64,000 bases of DNA from Bolinopsis microptera (GCF_026151205.1 NC_087073.1:22573487-22637486); one strand, 5' to 3'; positions 13,701 through 28,500 are shown, counted from the stretch's first letter. The notes: generated by a model not told the origin, from the sequence alone. Numbers and translations: made by a program.

Positions 13701-16700
13701 AATTTCCCTTTTTAAGGATAAACCCCCGGGGGTTGGGGGGGTCCCGGGCCCTGAAATAAGACGCCCTAAAAAAGGATTTTTTGGTTTTAAAAAAGAAAAA
13801 AACTGCGAATTTTTTGAATTTGTGCGCTTACGTTCGTAATTTTTTTTCCAAAAATTGTACCGGCAAAATTTTAAAACCCTATAAAATCACAAGGTTTCCC
13901 CCTGGGTTTCCCAACTTTAATCTTCCCCCTTCCAAAAATTTTTCAAAAATTTTAGTTAAATTTTTTCATTTTCCCATAAAATTTAAAACGGAAAACTGAA
14001 AGTGGAAAAAAGTTTAAAAAACGGCAATTTGGATAAATGGGGAGGGTTTTTTTGGTAAACCCAAAAAAATTTTTTTAGCCCGCTTTTAAGACATTCTAAA
14101 GGTTTCCCCCTGTTTCCCCAAAGGGGAAAATTTGGGGGGCTTTTAATGTAAATTTTGAAAAATTGGTAGGGAACCCCCCAGTTCCCGTTGGTTTTTAATG
14201 AACGGGGCCCCTTCCCCTTTTTAACACTCTCAGCCGGGGGTTTTTCAAATTAAATTGGAAACCCCCGGCCCTGGGGGCTGGGCCCCAAACTCCCCGCTTT
14301 TTTTGCTTTTTGGCCCCTTTTTCCTTCAGGGGGTGGAAGGGGTTTGGGAAAAGGTTTATTGAAAATTTAAAAGAACATTTTTAAAAACAAATTTAAAACC
14401 CAAAAACATATTAAAGGTTCCCCTGGTCTTTTAAGAATTTCAAATTTTTTTAAAAAAAGGGCCAACAATCCCACTTAACTGAATTCGCCGAACCCTAAAA
14501 AGGCTTATTTTGGAATTTTTTAAATAAGGGGAACCCCCATTCCTTAAAAACTTAATCCCTTTTTATAAATTTTGTTGGGTACTTCATTTAATGAAATTTT
14601 TTTTGTTTGGTTTATAAACCCCCAAATTAAAAATTTTTTTTCCATTTTAATTTTAATATTGGGAAAACCTCCAAAAGAGGTTTTTTTTTTGGAAAAAATT
14701 ATTTTTTGGGGAAAAAATTTTTTCCCGGTTTTTTTCCAAACCTTTTTAATTTTCAAACAAAGGTTCCCAAAAATTAAAAAATTTTTTCCCTTCACAAAAA
14801 ATTGGGAAAATTTAAAGCCGGGAATTTCAAAAAACAACAAAATTGGTAAAAAAAAATAACAAAAACCCTTTAAAATTTTATGTCTTTTTACTTTTTAAAA
14901 ACCCCCCAAATATTTTTTTTTCAAAAAAAGTTGGGGCCCGGGGGAAAACTTTTCCCCCAAAACCTTGGTCAGTTAAATTTTGTGAAGGGCCAAAAAGTAT
15001 GGTGTTCTTTAACCAAAAGGAAATTGAAAAATTTATCCCCCATATTTGTCCCTTTTCGGGAAGTTTTTCCAACCAAAATTTTGTTTTGAGATTTTTAAAA
15101 AGTAAGTCAAAATTTCCAAATGGGAAAATTTTGGGGTGCCCGGGAAAATTTTTTATTTGGGTTTGGAGGCAAAAGAGAAAATCAAAAACAAAAAGTTGAT
15201 AAAATTTAAAATTGTTCAATTTTAAAAATTGAAAATTTTTAAACCCAAATTAAAAATTGGTTAAATTTTTGCCCCTTTAATTTGGAAATTTGGTGTTAAA
15301 CCAAATTGGTTCTGGTAGCATAATTTCCTTTAAAAAATTTGGGGCCATATTGCCCCTTCGGGAAATAAAAATTTCTTCCCCCGAAAAATTTTTAAGTGTT
15401 TTGGGAACCCGAATTTCACCCGGGATCCAATTTGGGCAGGTCAAATTAATAGGGAAATTTTTTCCCCATTGGGGGTCTGGAATTTTTTTTGGGGTTTGGG
15501 AGGAACTCCGCAAAAATTTTAAAAAACGAAAAAAATTTTTTTTTTCAAAACCGGTCCATTTGTTTGAAAATTTTTGGGTTTAAAAACACTTGACGTTTAT
15601 TAAATTTTTTTGCCAAACCCCAATTAATTTGTTTAATTTGATGGAAAATTGAAACCCAAAATTAAAAGGAGCCTAAATTTTAAAAAAAAGGAAAAACTTC
15701 CCCAAACTTCCCAAATTTTTTTTGGAATAAATTTTTCCGAAAATTTTTCTTTTTTCCATTTCTACCCGAAACCCCTTTATAGTAAATGGTTCAAAGAATG
15801 TTTTGGGGGCCCGGTTTTGTTTTGGGGGGGAGCCCCTAAGCCCAAAAATTTCGAAACAAATATTATTTTCCAATTTAAAAATCGTCCCCCCAAGGAAAAT
15901 TTGGGCCCCCCAAATTTCGAGAGTTTTTTGCCTGGCTTCCACTGTGGGGGTAAAGTAAAAGGGTTTTGGTTTTTCAGTTGGGGCCCCTCAACGATGCCCC
16001 CGAAAAATGACCACGTCCCAAAAATTTTGAAAGCAAGTCGAAATTTGGGGCCAAAGGACACCTGGAAAAAAAACGATTCCCTAGAAATTTTTTGCGGGTT
16101 TTTTCAAATTTTGATTTCCCCGGGGGCCAACCCTTTTTTTTACCAAAAAGGAAATTTTTAAAAAAAGTTTATTCTAAATTCCAACCTTTTTAAAAAATTG
16201 CCCCAATTTAAACCCCCGGAGCTACTTTGGGGATGTGGAAAAAGTTTTTCCTTTTCCCGGACTTTTAACAATTTAATAAATTTTTTCTTAAAAATTTTTT
16301 CACAACTCCCTTTATCACCCCTTTATCATTGGGGGTTTATTTGGGCCGGTTTTCCCCCCCCAATCAAAGGTTCGAAATTTTGTCCCATTTTTTTTGGGGA
16401 AAAAAGGAAACCCAGGCCCCCGGGCACCCCAAGGGTTTTTATTTATTTCCTTTAAAATTTTGTGGGGCTTGGGTTTTTTTTTTAGCTTAATAAATTTTTT
16501 AAAAAATTTTTTTGTTTGCTTTTTAAAAAAACTTTTTTAAAAAAAAATTTTTTTTTTTCAAATTGGGAATCAAATATAATTATGGGTTTTAAACTTTTTT
16601 GTTGTTTAAATTTTTTTGTAAAAATTATTACCGTTTAATTCGCAAAAAAGGGTTTTATTTTCGCGGGAATTTTGGCCCCCATTTTCAATTGGGGGAAAAT

Positions 16701-17290
16701 GCCGGGCAAATAATTAACCCAAAATTTTTTGCTCGCTTTTCAAAATTTTTTCCTTTAAATCCTTAAAGCGGGCATATTACCCTCACAATAAAAAATTCCC
16801 TTGTGGGAAAAAACAAACAAAAGTTTTTTGAAACTTTTAAAATTTATTTTTTCCCAAAAAATTAAAGGTTTTAAACTTGGGAAAATTTTTAACGGGGGGT
16901 TAACCCCGGAAAATTTTTGGTAACTAACCAATTATCAGTTAAAAAATTTTATGGGTTTTTGGCCCCAAAATTTTTTAATTTCGGAACAAAATTTGAAAAA
17001 TTGGAAAAACCCCCAACCGGCCCCTCCCCCTAAAATCTTCCCTTTGCGGGGTTTTAAAAGGTGTTCCAAAAGGGGAAAATTTTTTTACAGTTTTGGCCAT
17101 TTTTTTTCCTCCCCCTTTAGGAGTCAACCCCCCCAATTTTGCCAAAAAACCCCGAAGGGGGTTTTCTGTAATTTTATTTGGGTAGGAGGAAACTACAGCA
17201 GAAATCTAACAAAACGAAAATTGTATTTTAAAACCCCTTGCCCCTTTTTCAGATTAAAAAAAATTTGCACTTTAATTAATATAATATTTA
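7796..17290 (+). repeat. Degraded copies of the 365-bp satellite
   Basis: The unit between about 7,810 and 8,180 keeps the landmarks of the clean array in the same order: gtcagttaat, atatgaaaccaaattga, a 'gaaaaaatcat' linker, 'gattgggg', 'cgaaacgaaaagttgtat' and 'gacagattgga'. Further fragments are recognisable at about 15,040-15,650, 16,920-16,950 and 17,170-17,285. The rest is too distorted to phase unit by unit. This is the same family and orientation as the array at 19.6-38.16 kb. I infer a continuous array before the block at 17.3-19.6 kb. Confidence 0.65.
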
Positions 17291-17799
17291 ATTTTGGCCT
17301 TTAATAGCAGGGCCGAGACGATATTATACAGGGGCGAATTTGTAGAGAAAAAACCGGTACCCGGTTCCCGGACCGGTTACCTAGGGGGTGATTTGTACAA
17401 TTGGTTAAACACCCCCTCCCGTTTATTGAGAAAAAATTTTATTTTCCATAAAATTTGGACTTCAGTCGTATATAAACCGGCAGTAATTAAGCTGAAATGC
17501 TTTAATGATAAAAGATTGTTTGTTATATAATAACTTTTTTGGCGAGAAAAAAAAAAATATGTTTAAAACAAAACCCAAAATTTTAAAAAAAAATCAAATT
17601 TTACAAATTTTATTATAAAATCTAGACTTTTAAAAAGTATTAGGAAATATTCTTTTAATTTTGCCTTGGGTCGTATTTTCTCCTTTTTCCCCATTTGAGG
17701 AAGTCAACCCTTTCTTAAAAATTGGGCAGTAATGTGAGGGTCTAGAACTCCAACGAATGAGGCAGAATCTTCTTCACATCTTTCAAAAATTTGTTAACA
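17291..17799. other. Non-satellite stretch, unassigned
   Basis: Sequence between the first satellite segment and the 76-bp repeat. It includes a GC-richer patch at about 17,340-17,410 that stands out from its surroundings. No gene or known element is recognised. Confidence 0.4.
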
Positions 17800-18172
17800 T
17801 TTGGGTTTATATATTGTCATAAACAAATGAATTTATTAAGTTGAGCTTTTCCTATCCTTTATGACAGTATTAAAACTGAAATAATTGTCACGGATTTTTG
17901 CATTATTAGGTTGAGTTTTCCCAGCCTTTTATACATATAAAACTGTAATAATTTGTCAAGTGTTTAAACAGTTTTTAAAGGTTTTGGAAAAAATCCAGTC
18001 CTTGTTATGACAGTTTAAAAACTGTAAAAAAGTACGAGTTTTGATAATTTATTAATTGAAAATTTTCCTAGCCCTTGTTAACATTTTAAAACACAATATT
18101 GCACGAGATGTTTATCTTTTATTGATTTTGAGCTTTTCCCATCCTTGTTATGACTTATTAAAACAATTATTA
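17800..18172 (-). repeat. About 76-bp tandem repeat, reverse units
   Basis: About five degenerate units read on the minus strand, each with the landmarks of the array that follows: 'tcctt.ttatgacag' is the reverse of 'ctgtcataacaagga', and 'gagcttttcc' is the reverse of 'ggaatagctc'. They end at about 18,172, where orientation flips. Confidence 0.6.
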
Positions 18173-18960
18173 CATTTAATACTGTCATAACAAGGACTAA
18201 AAGAAAAATCTAAAACAGATAAAACATCTGTGACACTATTGTATTTTTAAAACGCAAGCAAGGACTGGGAATAGCTAACCTAATAACTAATCAAACACCG
18301 TGACAACAATTGTAGTTTAAATACTGTCATAAAAAGGGATGGGAAAACCAACATCAACTTAATAACAATCAAACACTCGTGAAAAAATTTAGTTTAATAT
18401 GTCATAACAAGGATAGGAATATCAACTCTCCCACTAAACAAACATCTGTGCCAACTTTTATTTTTAATATGTCATAGCAAGGATAAATAGCCAATTTAAT
18501 AACTAGATCAAACTTGTGACAATTATTGTATTTTTAATACGTATAAAAGGGATTGGAATAGCTCAAACAATAAAAAAGACAAACATCTCTGACAATATTG
18601 CATTTATTAATACGCAAAAAAGGGATAGGAATAGCTCAACCTAATAACTAGATCAAACACTCTGACAACTATGTATTTTTAAAAACTGTCATAGCAGGAC
18701 TAGGAATATCAACTCTAAAACTAGATCAACATTCGTGACAATATTGCAGTTTAATACTGCCCTGCAAGGAAAAATAGTCACTCAAATAACAAATAAAACA
18801 TCTCGTGACAACTATTTTGTTTTAATACTGTCAAGAAAGGAATAATATAAACTCTAAAAAACTAGATAAAACATTCGTACAACTATTGAGTTTTATAGTA
18901 AGAAGGAAAGGAATAGCTCAACTTTAAACAATCAAACATCCGTGCATTTTATTGAAAGCT
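18173..18960 (+). repeat. About 76-bp tandem repeat, forward units
   Basis: Roughly ten or more units with the recurring order 'aactagatcaaaca', 'gtgacaactattg', 'ttaatactgtcat', 'caaggataggaatagctcaa'. The consensus I read is about 76 bp. Units vary by small deletions, as in the other noisy parts of the window. The array abuts its own mirror image at about 18,172. Confidence 0.65.
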
Positions 18961-18993
18961 AGGAACCAATAATAACAAAATCCGTGACAACAT

Positions 18994-19300
18994 TATAATT
19001 TTCATACACAACTGATCGACAGTTTAAAATGGAACAAAAAAAAAAATAATTGATCAAAGTTTAAAAAAAAGCTGTTAAAAAAAAAAAGGGACAACAACGA
19101 TTACGTATAGAAGGAAGGAAACTAACTTAAAAACTAAATCAAACATTGTGACAAATTTTGCAAGGATAGGAACTCAATAACTAGATCAAAAAACCTGACA
19201 ACTTAAAATTTTCATCCCAACTGATCGACGTTTAAAATGAACAAAATAAACAGAAAAAATTAAATCAAAGTTTAAAAAATAAGCTTTAAAAAATAAAGGT
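18994..19300. repeat. Duplicated 'actgatcga' segment
   Basis: A segment of roughly 80 bp starting 'cat..caactgatcgac.gtttaaaat' occurs at about 18,994-19,075 and again at about 19,209-19,290. A partial unit of the 76-bp repeat lies between them. From 19,300 to about 19,600 I see only transitional sequence before the satellite resumes. Confidence 0.45.
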
Positions 19301-19599
19301 TTCATACAAACGAGTACTTAATGCGGGGCGAAGGTTCAATAAAGGGAAAAAAATTGAAATGCTGCAGGGCGCGGATAGAAAACCACCCAAATCCACATCC
19401 AATCAAAAATTAAAAACACATTTGGGTATAATCTCGTGGGTTTTTAAAATTGCGCGGATAAAAACTGCGCCAACTCAAAATTAGGGGGGAGTGGTCTATT
19501 TTTTCAAGGAGCAATTTTTTGTCGTACCGAGGTCCATGGGTTTCTCATAAACCCCAAACCCGTTTACAATTTCCCACATCTTTTTTTTCGCAAGACAGG

Positions 19600-22500
19600 G
19601 AAAAAAAATTTGTAAACCCCACAATTCGTTTGGGTTTGAAATTTTTGCCGGCAAACCAATTATCAGTTAATAATTTTAAAAAAACCAAAATGGGACGGGG
19701 TTCAAAATTTAAAAGAATTAAAAAAAATCTACGCCAATAACTCTGTCCCATTTTGGGTTTTTGATGAAATTTCCAGGGCCAAAATTTTGACTTTGACCGA
19801 ATTTCTGCCCCGCAAAAATTAGTCATCAACTAAATTTACAAATGACACGATTGGGGGCTGGAATATGTTTTGGGGTGGGAGGAACCACGCAAAATCTTAA
19901 CAAATAAAAAATATTTTTTCAAAACCGTCCCATTTTCAGATTTGGAAAATTGTGAACCCACAATTGCGATTGGAGAAATTTTTTACCCAAACCAATTTCA
20001 GTTTTTTAATGATTTATAAACCAAATTGATTACTAGTATCAAAATTTAAAAAAAAATTTAAAAAAATATGTCCGATCTCTGCCCTTTTGGGTTTTGATGT
20101 TAAAAATTTCCCGGGGGCCAAAATTTTACGTTTTGCCCGAATTTCTGCCCGAAACAAATTAGTCATCAACAAGATAGCAATGACACTTTGGGGTCGGGAA
20201 ATTTTTGATTTGGGTGGGAGGAAGCCACAAAAAAACTTAACAAAACAAAAAGTTTATTTTCAAAACTTTTCCCCTTTTAGTTTGAAAATTTGTAAACCCC
20301 ACAATTGACAGATTGAATGAAATTTTTCCCCGGAAAAACCCAATTTAGTCAGTTAATTTAATGTTAAAAAGAAACCAAATTGAGGTAGGATCATAATGCA
20401 AAAAATTTGAAAAACAACTGTCCGTTACTCCCCCATCTTGGGTTTTTGATTTAAAATTTCCGGGGCCGAAATTTTCAGTTTTACCGAATTTCGACCCGAA
20501 CTAATTATAGTCAACTAAAAATTAAAAATGACCGGTTGGGGGGCTGGAATTTTGATTTTGGTGGGAGGAAGCTCACAGCAAAATCTTAAAAAAAAGAAAA
20601 TTTGTATTTCAAAACTCTTCCCTTTTTTTAATTTGAAAAATTTTGGAACCCCACAATTGAATTCCCGTAAATTTTAAAACCCAAAACCCAAATTTAGTCA
20701 TTAATTAATGATAATGAACCAAAATTAATACGGTGTCAAATTTAAAAAAAATTTTAAAAAATAACTTTCCATATTTGTCCCATTTTCGGGTTTTTGTTTT
20801 AAATTTTCCGGGCCAAAATTTTTAAAACGTTTTGCCCCAATTTCGACCCGAAAATAATTAGTCATCAAAAAAGTCAATGACACGTTGGGGTGTGGTTTTT
20901 TGATTTGGGTGGGGGGGAAGCTCAAGCAAAATTTTAAACAAAATGAAAAGTTTTATTTTAAAACAAAGTCCCTTTTCAGTTTTGAAAATTTGTGAACCCC
21001 CAAATTGACGTTTGGAAAAAATTTTTTAAAAAAAAACCCAATTATCTTAATTTAATGAGAAAAAAAACCAAAAATTAAGTACTGGTATCAAAAAAAAATT
21101 TTTTAAAAAAAATCATATGCCCCAACTCGCCCCTTTTTGGGTTTTTATGTTGAATTCAGTCCGAAATTTCATTTTGACCGAATTTTTCCCCGCAACAAAT
21201 TAGTCATCAACTATAGAAGCACATACACGTTTGGGGTGCGGGAATTTTGATTTGGGGGGAGGAAGCTCACAGCAGAAATTTTAAAACCAAACGAAATTTT
21301 ATTTTCAAAACCTGCCCCTTTTCAATTTAAAAATTTGTAAACCCCACAATAAAGTTTGGATGAAATTTTTCCCGGCAAACCAATTAGTCATTAAAAAATG
21401 TTAATAAACCAAATTGAGTATGGTAGTCAAAATGCAATAAGAATTGAAAATCATACTGCCCCAATCTCTGTCCCATTTCGGTTTTTGATTTGAAATTCCG
21501 GCCAAAAATTTTTCGTTTTGCCCCAATTTCTGACCCCAACAAATTTAAGTATCAACAAAAGATAGCAAATGAAAATTGGGTGCGGGAATTTTGATTTGGG
21601 TGGGGGAAACTCACAGAAAAAACTTAAAAAAATAAAAATTTTGTTTTTTTCAAAACTCTGTCCCATTTTCAGTTTAAAAATTTTGTGAACCCAAAAATTG
21701 ACAGATTGATAAATTTTTACCCACAAACCAAATTTAGCATTAAAATTAATGAATATAAACCAAATGAAGGGTGCATAATTAAAAAAAATTAAAAAATATA
21801 CTGTCCCATACCCCCCCTTTTCGGTTTTTGATGTTAAAATTTTTCCGGGCCCGAAATTTTACAGTTTTGACCGAATTCGACCCGAAATAATTATTCACCA
21901 AAAATTCCCCGAAACGTTTGGGTTGCTAAAATTTTATTTGGGGGAGGAACCACAGCAGAAATTTTAACCAAACGAAAAGTTGTATTTTAAAAACTCGTCC
22001 CATTTTCGATTTGAAAATTTGTAAACCCCAACTTGACAATTGGAGAAATTTTACGGCAAACCAATAAGTCAGTTAATTAATTTTGATATAAAACCCAAAT
22101 TGAGGTACGGGTAGTAAAATTTAAATAAAATAAAAAATCATACTGTCCGAACTCGTCCCATTTTCTTTTTTGATTTTTAAATTTCGGGGCCCAAAAATTT
22201 ACAGTTTTGACCCGAATTTCTGACCCCGAAAAATTATCACCAACTATAATAGCAATGACCGGGGGGGTCGGGAATTTTTTTTTGGGGGTGGGGGAAACTC
22301 ACGCAAAATCTTAACCAAACAAAAAGTTGTTTTTTTCAAACCTGTCCCATTTTAAATTTTAAAATTTTAACCCACACTAAAGATTTTAAATTTTTGAGGG
22401 AAACCAAAAGTCATTAAAATGTTTTTTAAACCAAAATTTTGATAGGGTAGTCATAATTCAATAAATTAAAAATCATACTGTCCATACTCTGCCCCATTTT

Positions 22501-25500
22501 GGGTTTTTTTATTTTTTGAAAATCCGGGGCCCAAAATTTTTTCAGTTTTGCCCGAATTTCGACCCGCAATAATTAGTCAGTAATATAGATGCACTGACCT
22601 TTGGGGGTGCGGAATTTTGATTGGGTGGGAGGAAGCCAGCAAAATTTTAAAAAAATAAAAAGTTGATTTTCAAAACCTGTCCCATTTTCGTTTTTAAAAA
22701 TTGGAAACCCCAAGACAGATTGGATAAATTTTTCCCCAAAAACCCCATTAGCATTAAAAATGATATGAAAACCAAATTGAAGAAAAGGTACAAATTAAAA
22801 AAATTTTAAAAAAAATACTGTCCCAAACTCGTCCCATTTTGGGTTTTGATGTTGAAATTCCAGGCCCAAAATTTACAGTTTTGACCGAATTTCGCCCCGA
22901 AACAATTTATAAAATAGATAGCAAAAAACCCTTTTGGGGGTGCGGGAAAATTTGATTTGGGGGGGAAGTCACAGCAAAATCAAACCCCAAACAAAAAGTG
23001 GGAAATTTCAAACTCTGTCCCTTTTCAAATTTGAAATTTTGTAACCCCCAATTGACAGTTTGGAATAAATTTTGAGGAAAACCCAAAAAGTCAGTTAATT
23101 AAGTTATAAAAACCCAAATTGAGTAGGTATCATTTTTTCAATAAAAATTAAAAAAATCATCTGTCCATACTCTTCCCTTTTTTCGTTTTTGATGTTAAAA
23201 TTTTCCCAGGGCCAAAATTTTTACATTTTGCCGAATTTTGACCCCAACTAATTAGTCGCAACTTAATAGCAAATGACACTTTGGGGGTGCGGAATTTTGA
23301 TTTGGGTGGGGGGAAGCTCACAGCAGAAATTTTAACGAAACAAAAATTTGTATTTCAAAACTCCCCCCATTTTATTTGAAATTGGAACCCAAAATTGAAA
23401 ATTGGGATAAAATTTTTTCCCCACAAACCAATTATCATTTAATTAATGATTTTAAAACCCAAATTTTAAGAGGAACATAATAAAAAAATTTAAAAAAAAA
23501 AACTTTCCCATCCTTCCATTTTGGGTTTTTGAAAAAATGAAATTTCGGGGCCAAAATTTTTTACATTTTTGCCCAAATTTTTCTGCCCCCGCAAAAATTA
23601 GTCACCAATATAGAACAAATGAACGAGGGGGTGCGGGAATTTTTTATTTGGGGGGGAGAACTACAGCAAAATTTTAAAACGAAACGAAAAGTTGATTTTC
23701 AAAACTCGCCCATTTCGTTTTTAAAAATTTTGTGAACCCCCCAAATTGCGATTGGATGAAATTTTTCCCCGGCAAACCAATTAGCAGTAATTAAGTTGTA
23801 AAAACCAAAGGATTTGTAGTATAATTTCAATAAAAATTGAAAAATCATACTGTCCGATACTCTGCCCTTTTTCGTTTTTGATTTAAAAAAATTTTCCCGG
23901 GGGCCAAAATTTTACAGTTTTGCCCGTTTGACCGCAAAATTTTCATCACTTGATAGCAATGACACTTTTTGGGGCGGGAAAATTTTATTTGGGGGGAAAA
24001 AGCTGGAGCAAAAATCAACGAAACGAAAAGTTGTTTTAAAACTATTCCCATTTTAGATTTGAAATTTGTAAACCCTCAATTGACAAGGGGATAAATTTTT
24101 CCCGACAAACCATTAGTCTTTTAATTAATGATGATAGAAACCAAATTGATTACTGGATCAAATTCGAAAAGAAATTGAAAAATCAACTGTCCCATACTTG
24201 TCCCTTTTGGGGTTTTTGAACTGAAATTTTCAGGGCCGAAATTTAAGTTTTGACCGAATTTGACCCCCAACAAATTTATTCAGCAACAAAAGATAGCAAA
24301 GACACATTGGGGTCGGGAAAATTTTTGATTTGGGTGGGGGGAAAGTACAGCAAAATCTTACGAAACGAAAATTTGTATTTTCAAAACTCTGCCCCCATTT
24401 TCAGTTTTGAAAATTGTAAACCCCCAAAATTTGACAGATGGATAAAATTTTTCCGGCAAACCAAATTATCATTTAAAATTAAATGTTGATATAAACCCAA
24501 AATTGATACGGGAGTCAAAATTTCAAAAGAATTGAAAATCAACTGCCCAAACCTTCCCATTTTGGGTTTTTGAGTTGAAATTTCCAGGCCAAAATTTTTT
24601 CAGTTTTGCCCGAATTTTCTGACCCGCAACTAATTATCAGTCAACTATTGATAGCAAATGAACGTTGGGGTCTGGAATTTTGATTTGGGTGGGGACTGGG
24701 GAAGTCGGAGCAGAAATCTTAAACAAACAAAAATTTGTTTTTAAAAACCTCCCATTTCAATTTGAAAATTTGGGAAACCCCTAAATTTGACGTTTGGATG
24801 AAATTTTTCCCGACAAACCAATATCAGTTAAAATGTGAATGAACCCCAAAATTGAGTTACGGAGTCATAATTTTCGAAAAATGAAAAATCAACTGTCCCA
24901 TACTCTTCCCATTTTCGTTTTGAAGCTAAAAATTTCCAGGGCCCGAAATTTAATTTTTTGACCGAAATTTCTGACCCGCAACCAATTAGTCAGCAAATAG
25001 ATAGAAAATGACACGAGGGGGGTGTGAAATTTTGATTTGGTGGGGGGAAGCTCACACAAAAATCTTAAAAAAAATAAAAATTTTTATTTTCAAAACCTGC
25101 CCCATTTTAGTTTTAAAATTTGTAAACCCCACAATGACAGTTTGGATAAAATTTTTTTTCCCCACAAACCAATAGTCATTAATTAATGATATAAAACCCA
25201 AATTAGTAGGGGGTAGTCATAATGGAAAAAAATCTACGCCCCCACTTTTCCCCCTTTTTGGTTTTTGAAGCTAAATTTTCAGGGCCAAAATTTTTCATTT
25301 TTGACCAAATTTCGACCCCAACTAATTGCTAACTATAGATACACAGACACGATTGGGGGCTGGAATTTTGATTTGGGTGGGGGGAAAGCCACAGCAAAAT
25401 TTAAACCCAAAACAAAAAGTTGTATTTTAAAACTCTGTCCCTTTTCAATTTGAAAATTGTAAACCCCACAATTGACAGATTGGATAAAATTTTTTTGACG

Positions 25501-28500
25501 GCAAACCAATAAGCATTTTTAATGTTGAAGAAAAAAAATTTGGGTACTGTGTCAAAAATTTTCAAAAGAATTAAAAAATATACTGCCGATACTCTGTCCC
25601 ATTTTCGTTTTTGATGTTTGAAATTCCAGGGCCAAAATTTACATTTTGACCGAATTTCTACCCCAAAACTAATTATCACCCCAAAATATATAGCCAGACA
25701 CTTTTGGGTGGGGGAATTTTGATTTGGGGGGGAGGAAGCTCACAGCAAATTTAAAAAAAAGAAAATTGTATTTTCAAAACTCTGCCCCATTCAGATTTGA
25801 AAATTTGGGAAACCCCACAATGAAAATTTGGATAATTTTTACCCACAAACCAATAGTCTTTTAATTAAATGATATAAACCAAATTGAAGTATGGTATCAT
25901 AAAAAAAAAATTTTAAAAAAATCATACTGTCCTACTCGCCCCCTTTCGGTTTTGATGTTAAATTTTCCGGGCCAAAATTTTTACGTTTTGCCCAAATTTT
26001 TCTGACCCGCAACAAATTTAGTCATAAAAGATAGCACGCACTTGGGGTGGGAAATTTTGATTTGGGGGGGAGGAACCACCAGAAATCTTAACAAACAAAA
26101 AGTTGTATTTTCAAAATTTTCTGCCCCATTTTCAAAATTAAAATTTGTGAACCACAATTGAAAAAGGGGATGAAATTTTTTGCCGGGAAAACCCAAATCA
26201 GTAATTTAAGTTGATATGAAAAAAAAATTGGGGACGGTATTCATAATTTCAATAAGAATTGAAAAATCAACTTCCGAACCTGTCCCATTTTCGGTTTTTG
26301 ATTTTAAAAATTTTCCGGGCCGAAATTTTACAGTTTTGACCGAATTTCTCCCGCAATAATTAGTCAGTCAACTTTTGATAGCAAATGACACGATTGGGGT
26401 CGGGAATTTTGTTTCGGGTCGGATAGGAATGGGGACAAATTTTAAACAAACAAAAGTTTGATTTTAAAAAACTCTTCCCATTTTAAATTTTGAAAATTTT
26501 AAACCTAAATTGCCAATGGATGAAATTTTTCCCGACAAAAATTAGCAGTTAATTAATGATGAATAAAACCCAAATGAGTTAGGTAGTAAAATTTTCGAAA
26601 AGAATTTGAAAAATCATACTGCCCCCATACTCGTCCCATTTTCGGTTTTTGAAGCTGAAAACCACGGCCAAAAATTTTACAGTTTTGCCGTTTCTGACCC
26701 GCAACCAATTGTCATCAAAAAGATAAAATGACACGTTTTGGGGGTTTGAAATTTTTTGTTTGGGTGGGGGGAAGCCACAGCAAAAATCTTAAAAAAATAA
26801 AAAAGTTGTTTTTTAAAAAACCGTCCCATTTTCAGATTTGAAAATTTTTGAAACCCAAAATTTGAAAATTTGGTTGAAATTTTTTCCCCCAAAACAATTA
26901 GCATTAAATTAAGTGAATAAACCAAATTGGGGGTAGGGGAGTAAATTGAGAAAAAAAAATCAAACTTTCCATACTCCCCCCCTTTTTCTTTTTGAAGCGA
27001 ATTTTCAGGGCCCAAAAATTTTTTACAGTTTTGCCGAATTTCTGACCCCGCTCAATTATCAGTCAACAAAGATACAATACACGATTGGGGTGCTGAATTT
27101 TGTTTTGGGGGTGGGGGGGAAGCCACAGAAACTTAACCCAAACGAAAATTTGTTTTTCAAAACTCTTCCCTTTTTCAGATTTAAAATTTTGTGACCCAAA
27201 TTGACAGATGGATGAAATTTTTACGGCAACCAATAATTCTTAATTAATGTTAAAATTGAAACCAAATTGAATGGTATAAAATTTCAATAAGATTAAAAAA
27301 TTATACTGTCCGATACTCTGTCCCATTTTTCGTTTTTTGATGTTGAAATTTCCACCGAAATTTTACATTTTTGACCGAATTTCTGCCCCGAACAATTTAC
27401 GTCAACTATAGAAGACATCCACATTGGGGTGCGGAAATTTTTGATTTGGGGGGGGGAACTCCCCCGCAGAAAATCTTAAAAATTAAAAAGTTGTATTTCC
27501 CGTCCCCATTTTCAGTTTTTGAAAGGGGGAAACCCCACATTGACAGATTGGATGAAATTTTTCCCACAAAAAAATTAGTCAGTTAAAAAGAAATGAAACC
27601 AAATTGAAGTACGGGTATATAATTTAAAAAAAATTTTAAAAAAAACATACGCCCCAAATCTCTGCCCCTTTTGGGTTTTTTGATTTAAATTTCCGGGGCC
27701 CAAAAATTTTTACAGTTTTGACCGAATTTCGCCCCAAAATTAGTCGTCAACTAAGATAGCAAATGCCGATTGGGGTGCTGAATTTTGATTTGGGTGGGAG
27801 GAACTCACGCAAAATTTTAAACCAAACAAAAAGTTGTATTTTAAAAAACTCGTCCCTTTTTTAGATTTAAAAATTTTGTAAACCCCACAATTGCGTTTGG
27901 AGAAATTTTTGAGCAAACCAAATCGTTAAAAAATGTTGAAGAAACCAAATTGGGGTTGGGGTAGTCAAAATTTAAATAAGAATTGAAAAATCATACGTCC
28001 GTACCCCTGTCCTTTTCGGTTTTTGATTTTAAAAATTTCCGGGCCGAAATTTTACAGTTTTCCCAAATTTTGACCCCAACTAATTAGTCTTCAACTAAAT
28101 GCACATGCAGGGGGGTGCGGGAATTTTGTTTGGTGGGGGGAGCCACGCAGAAATTTTAAAAAAAATAAAAATTTTTATTTTCAAAACTCTTTCCCATTTT
28201 CAGATTTAAAATTTGTGAACCCCAATTGACAATTGGTTTAAATTTTCCCCCCAAAACCCAATTGTCATTTAATTAATGAAAATAAAACCCAAATTAAAGT
28301 ATGGTGTCATAATTAAAAAAAAAAAAAAATAAACTGCCCATACTCGCCCAAATTTGGGTTTTGATGTTAAATTTCCGGCCAAAATTTTTACTTTTGACCG
28401 AATTTAAACCCGAAACCAAATTGTCACCCAACTTAGAAAGCAATGACACTTTTGGGGTGCGGGGAATTTTTTGATTTGGGTGGGAGAACTCACGCAGAAT

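Noticed and set aside
288-17304. Dozens of 60-170-codon open frames in 0-17 kb
   Set aside because: They overlap on both strands, are rich in Phe/Lys/Pro/Gly from homopolymers, show no domain, and lie in sequence with evident consensus errors.
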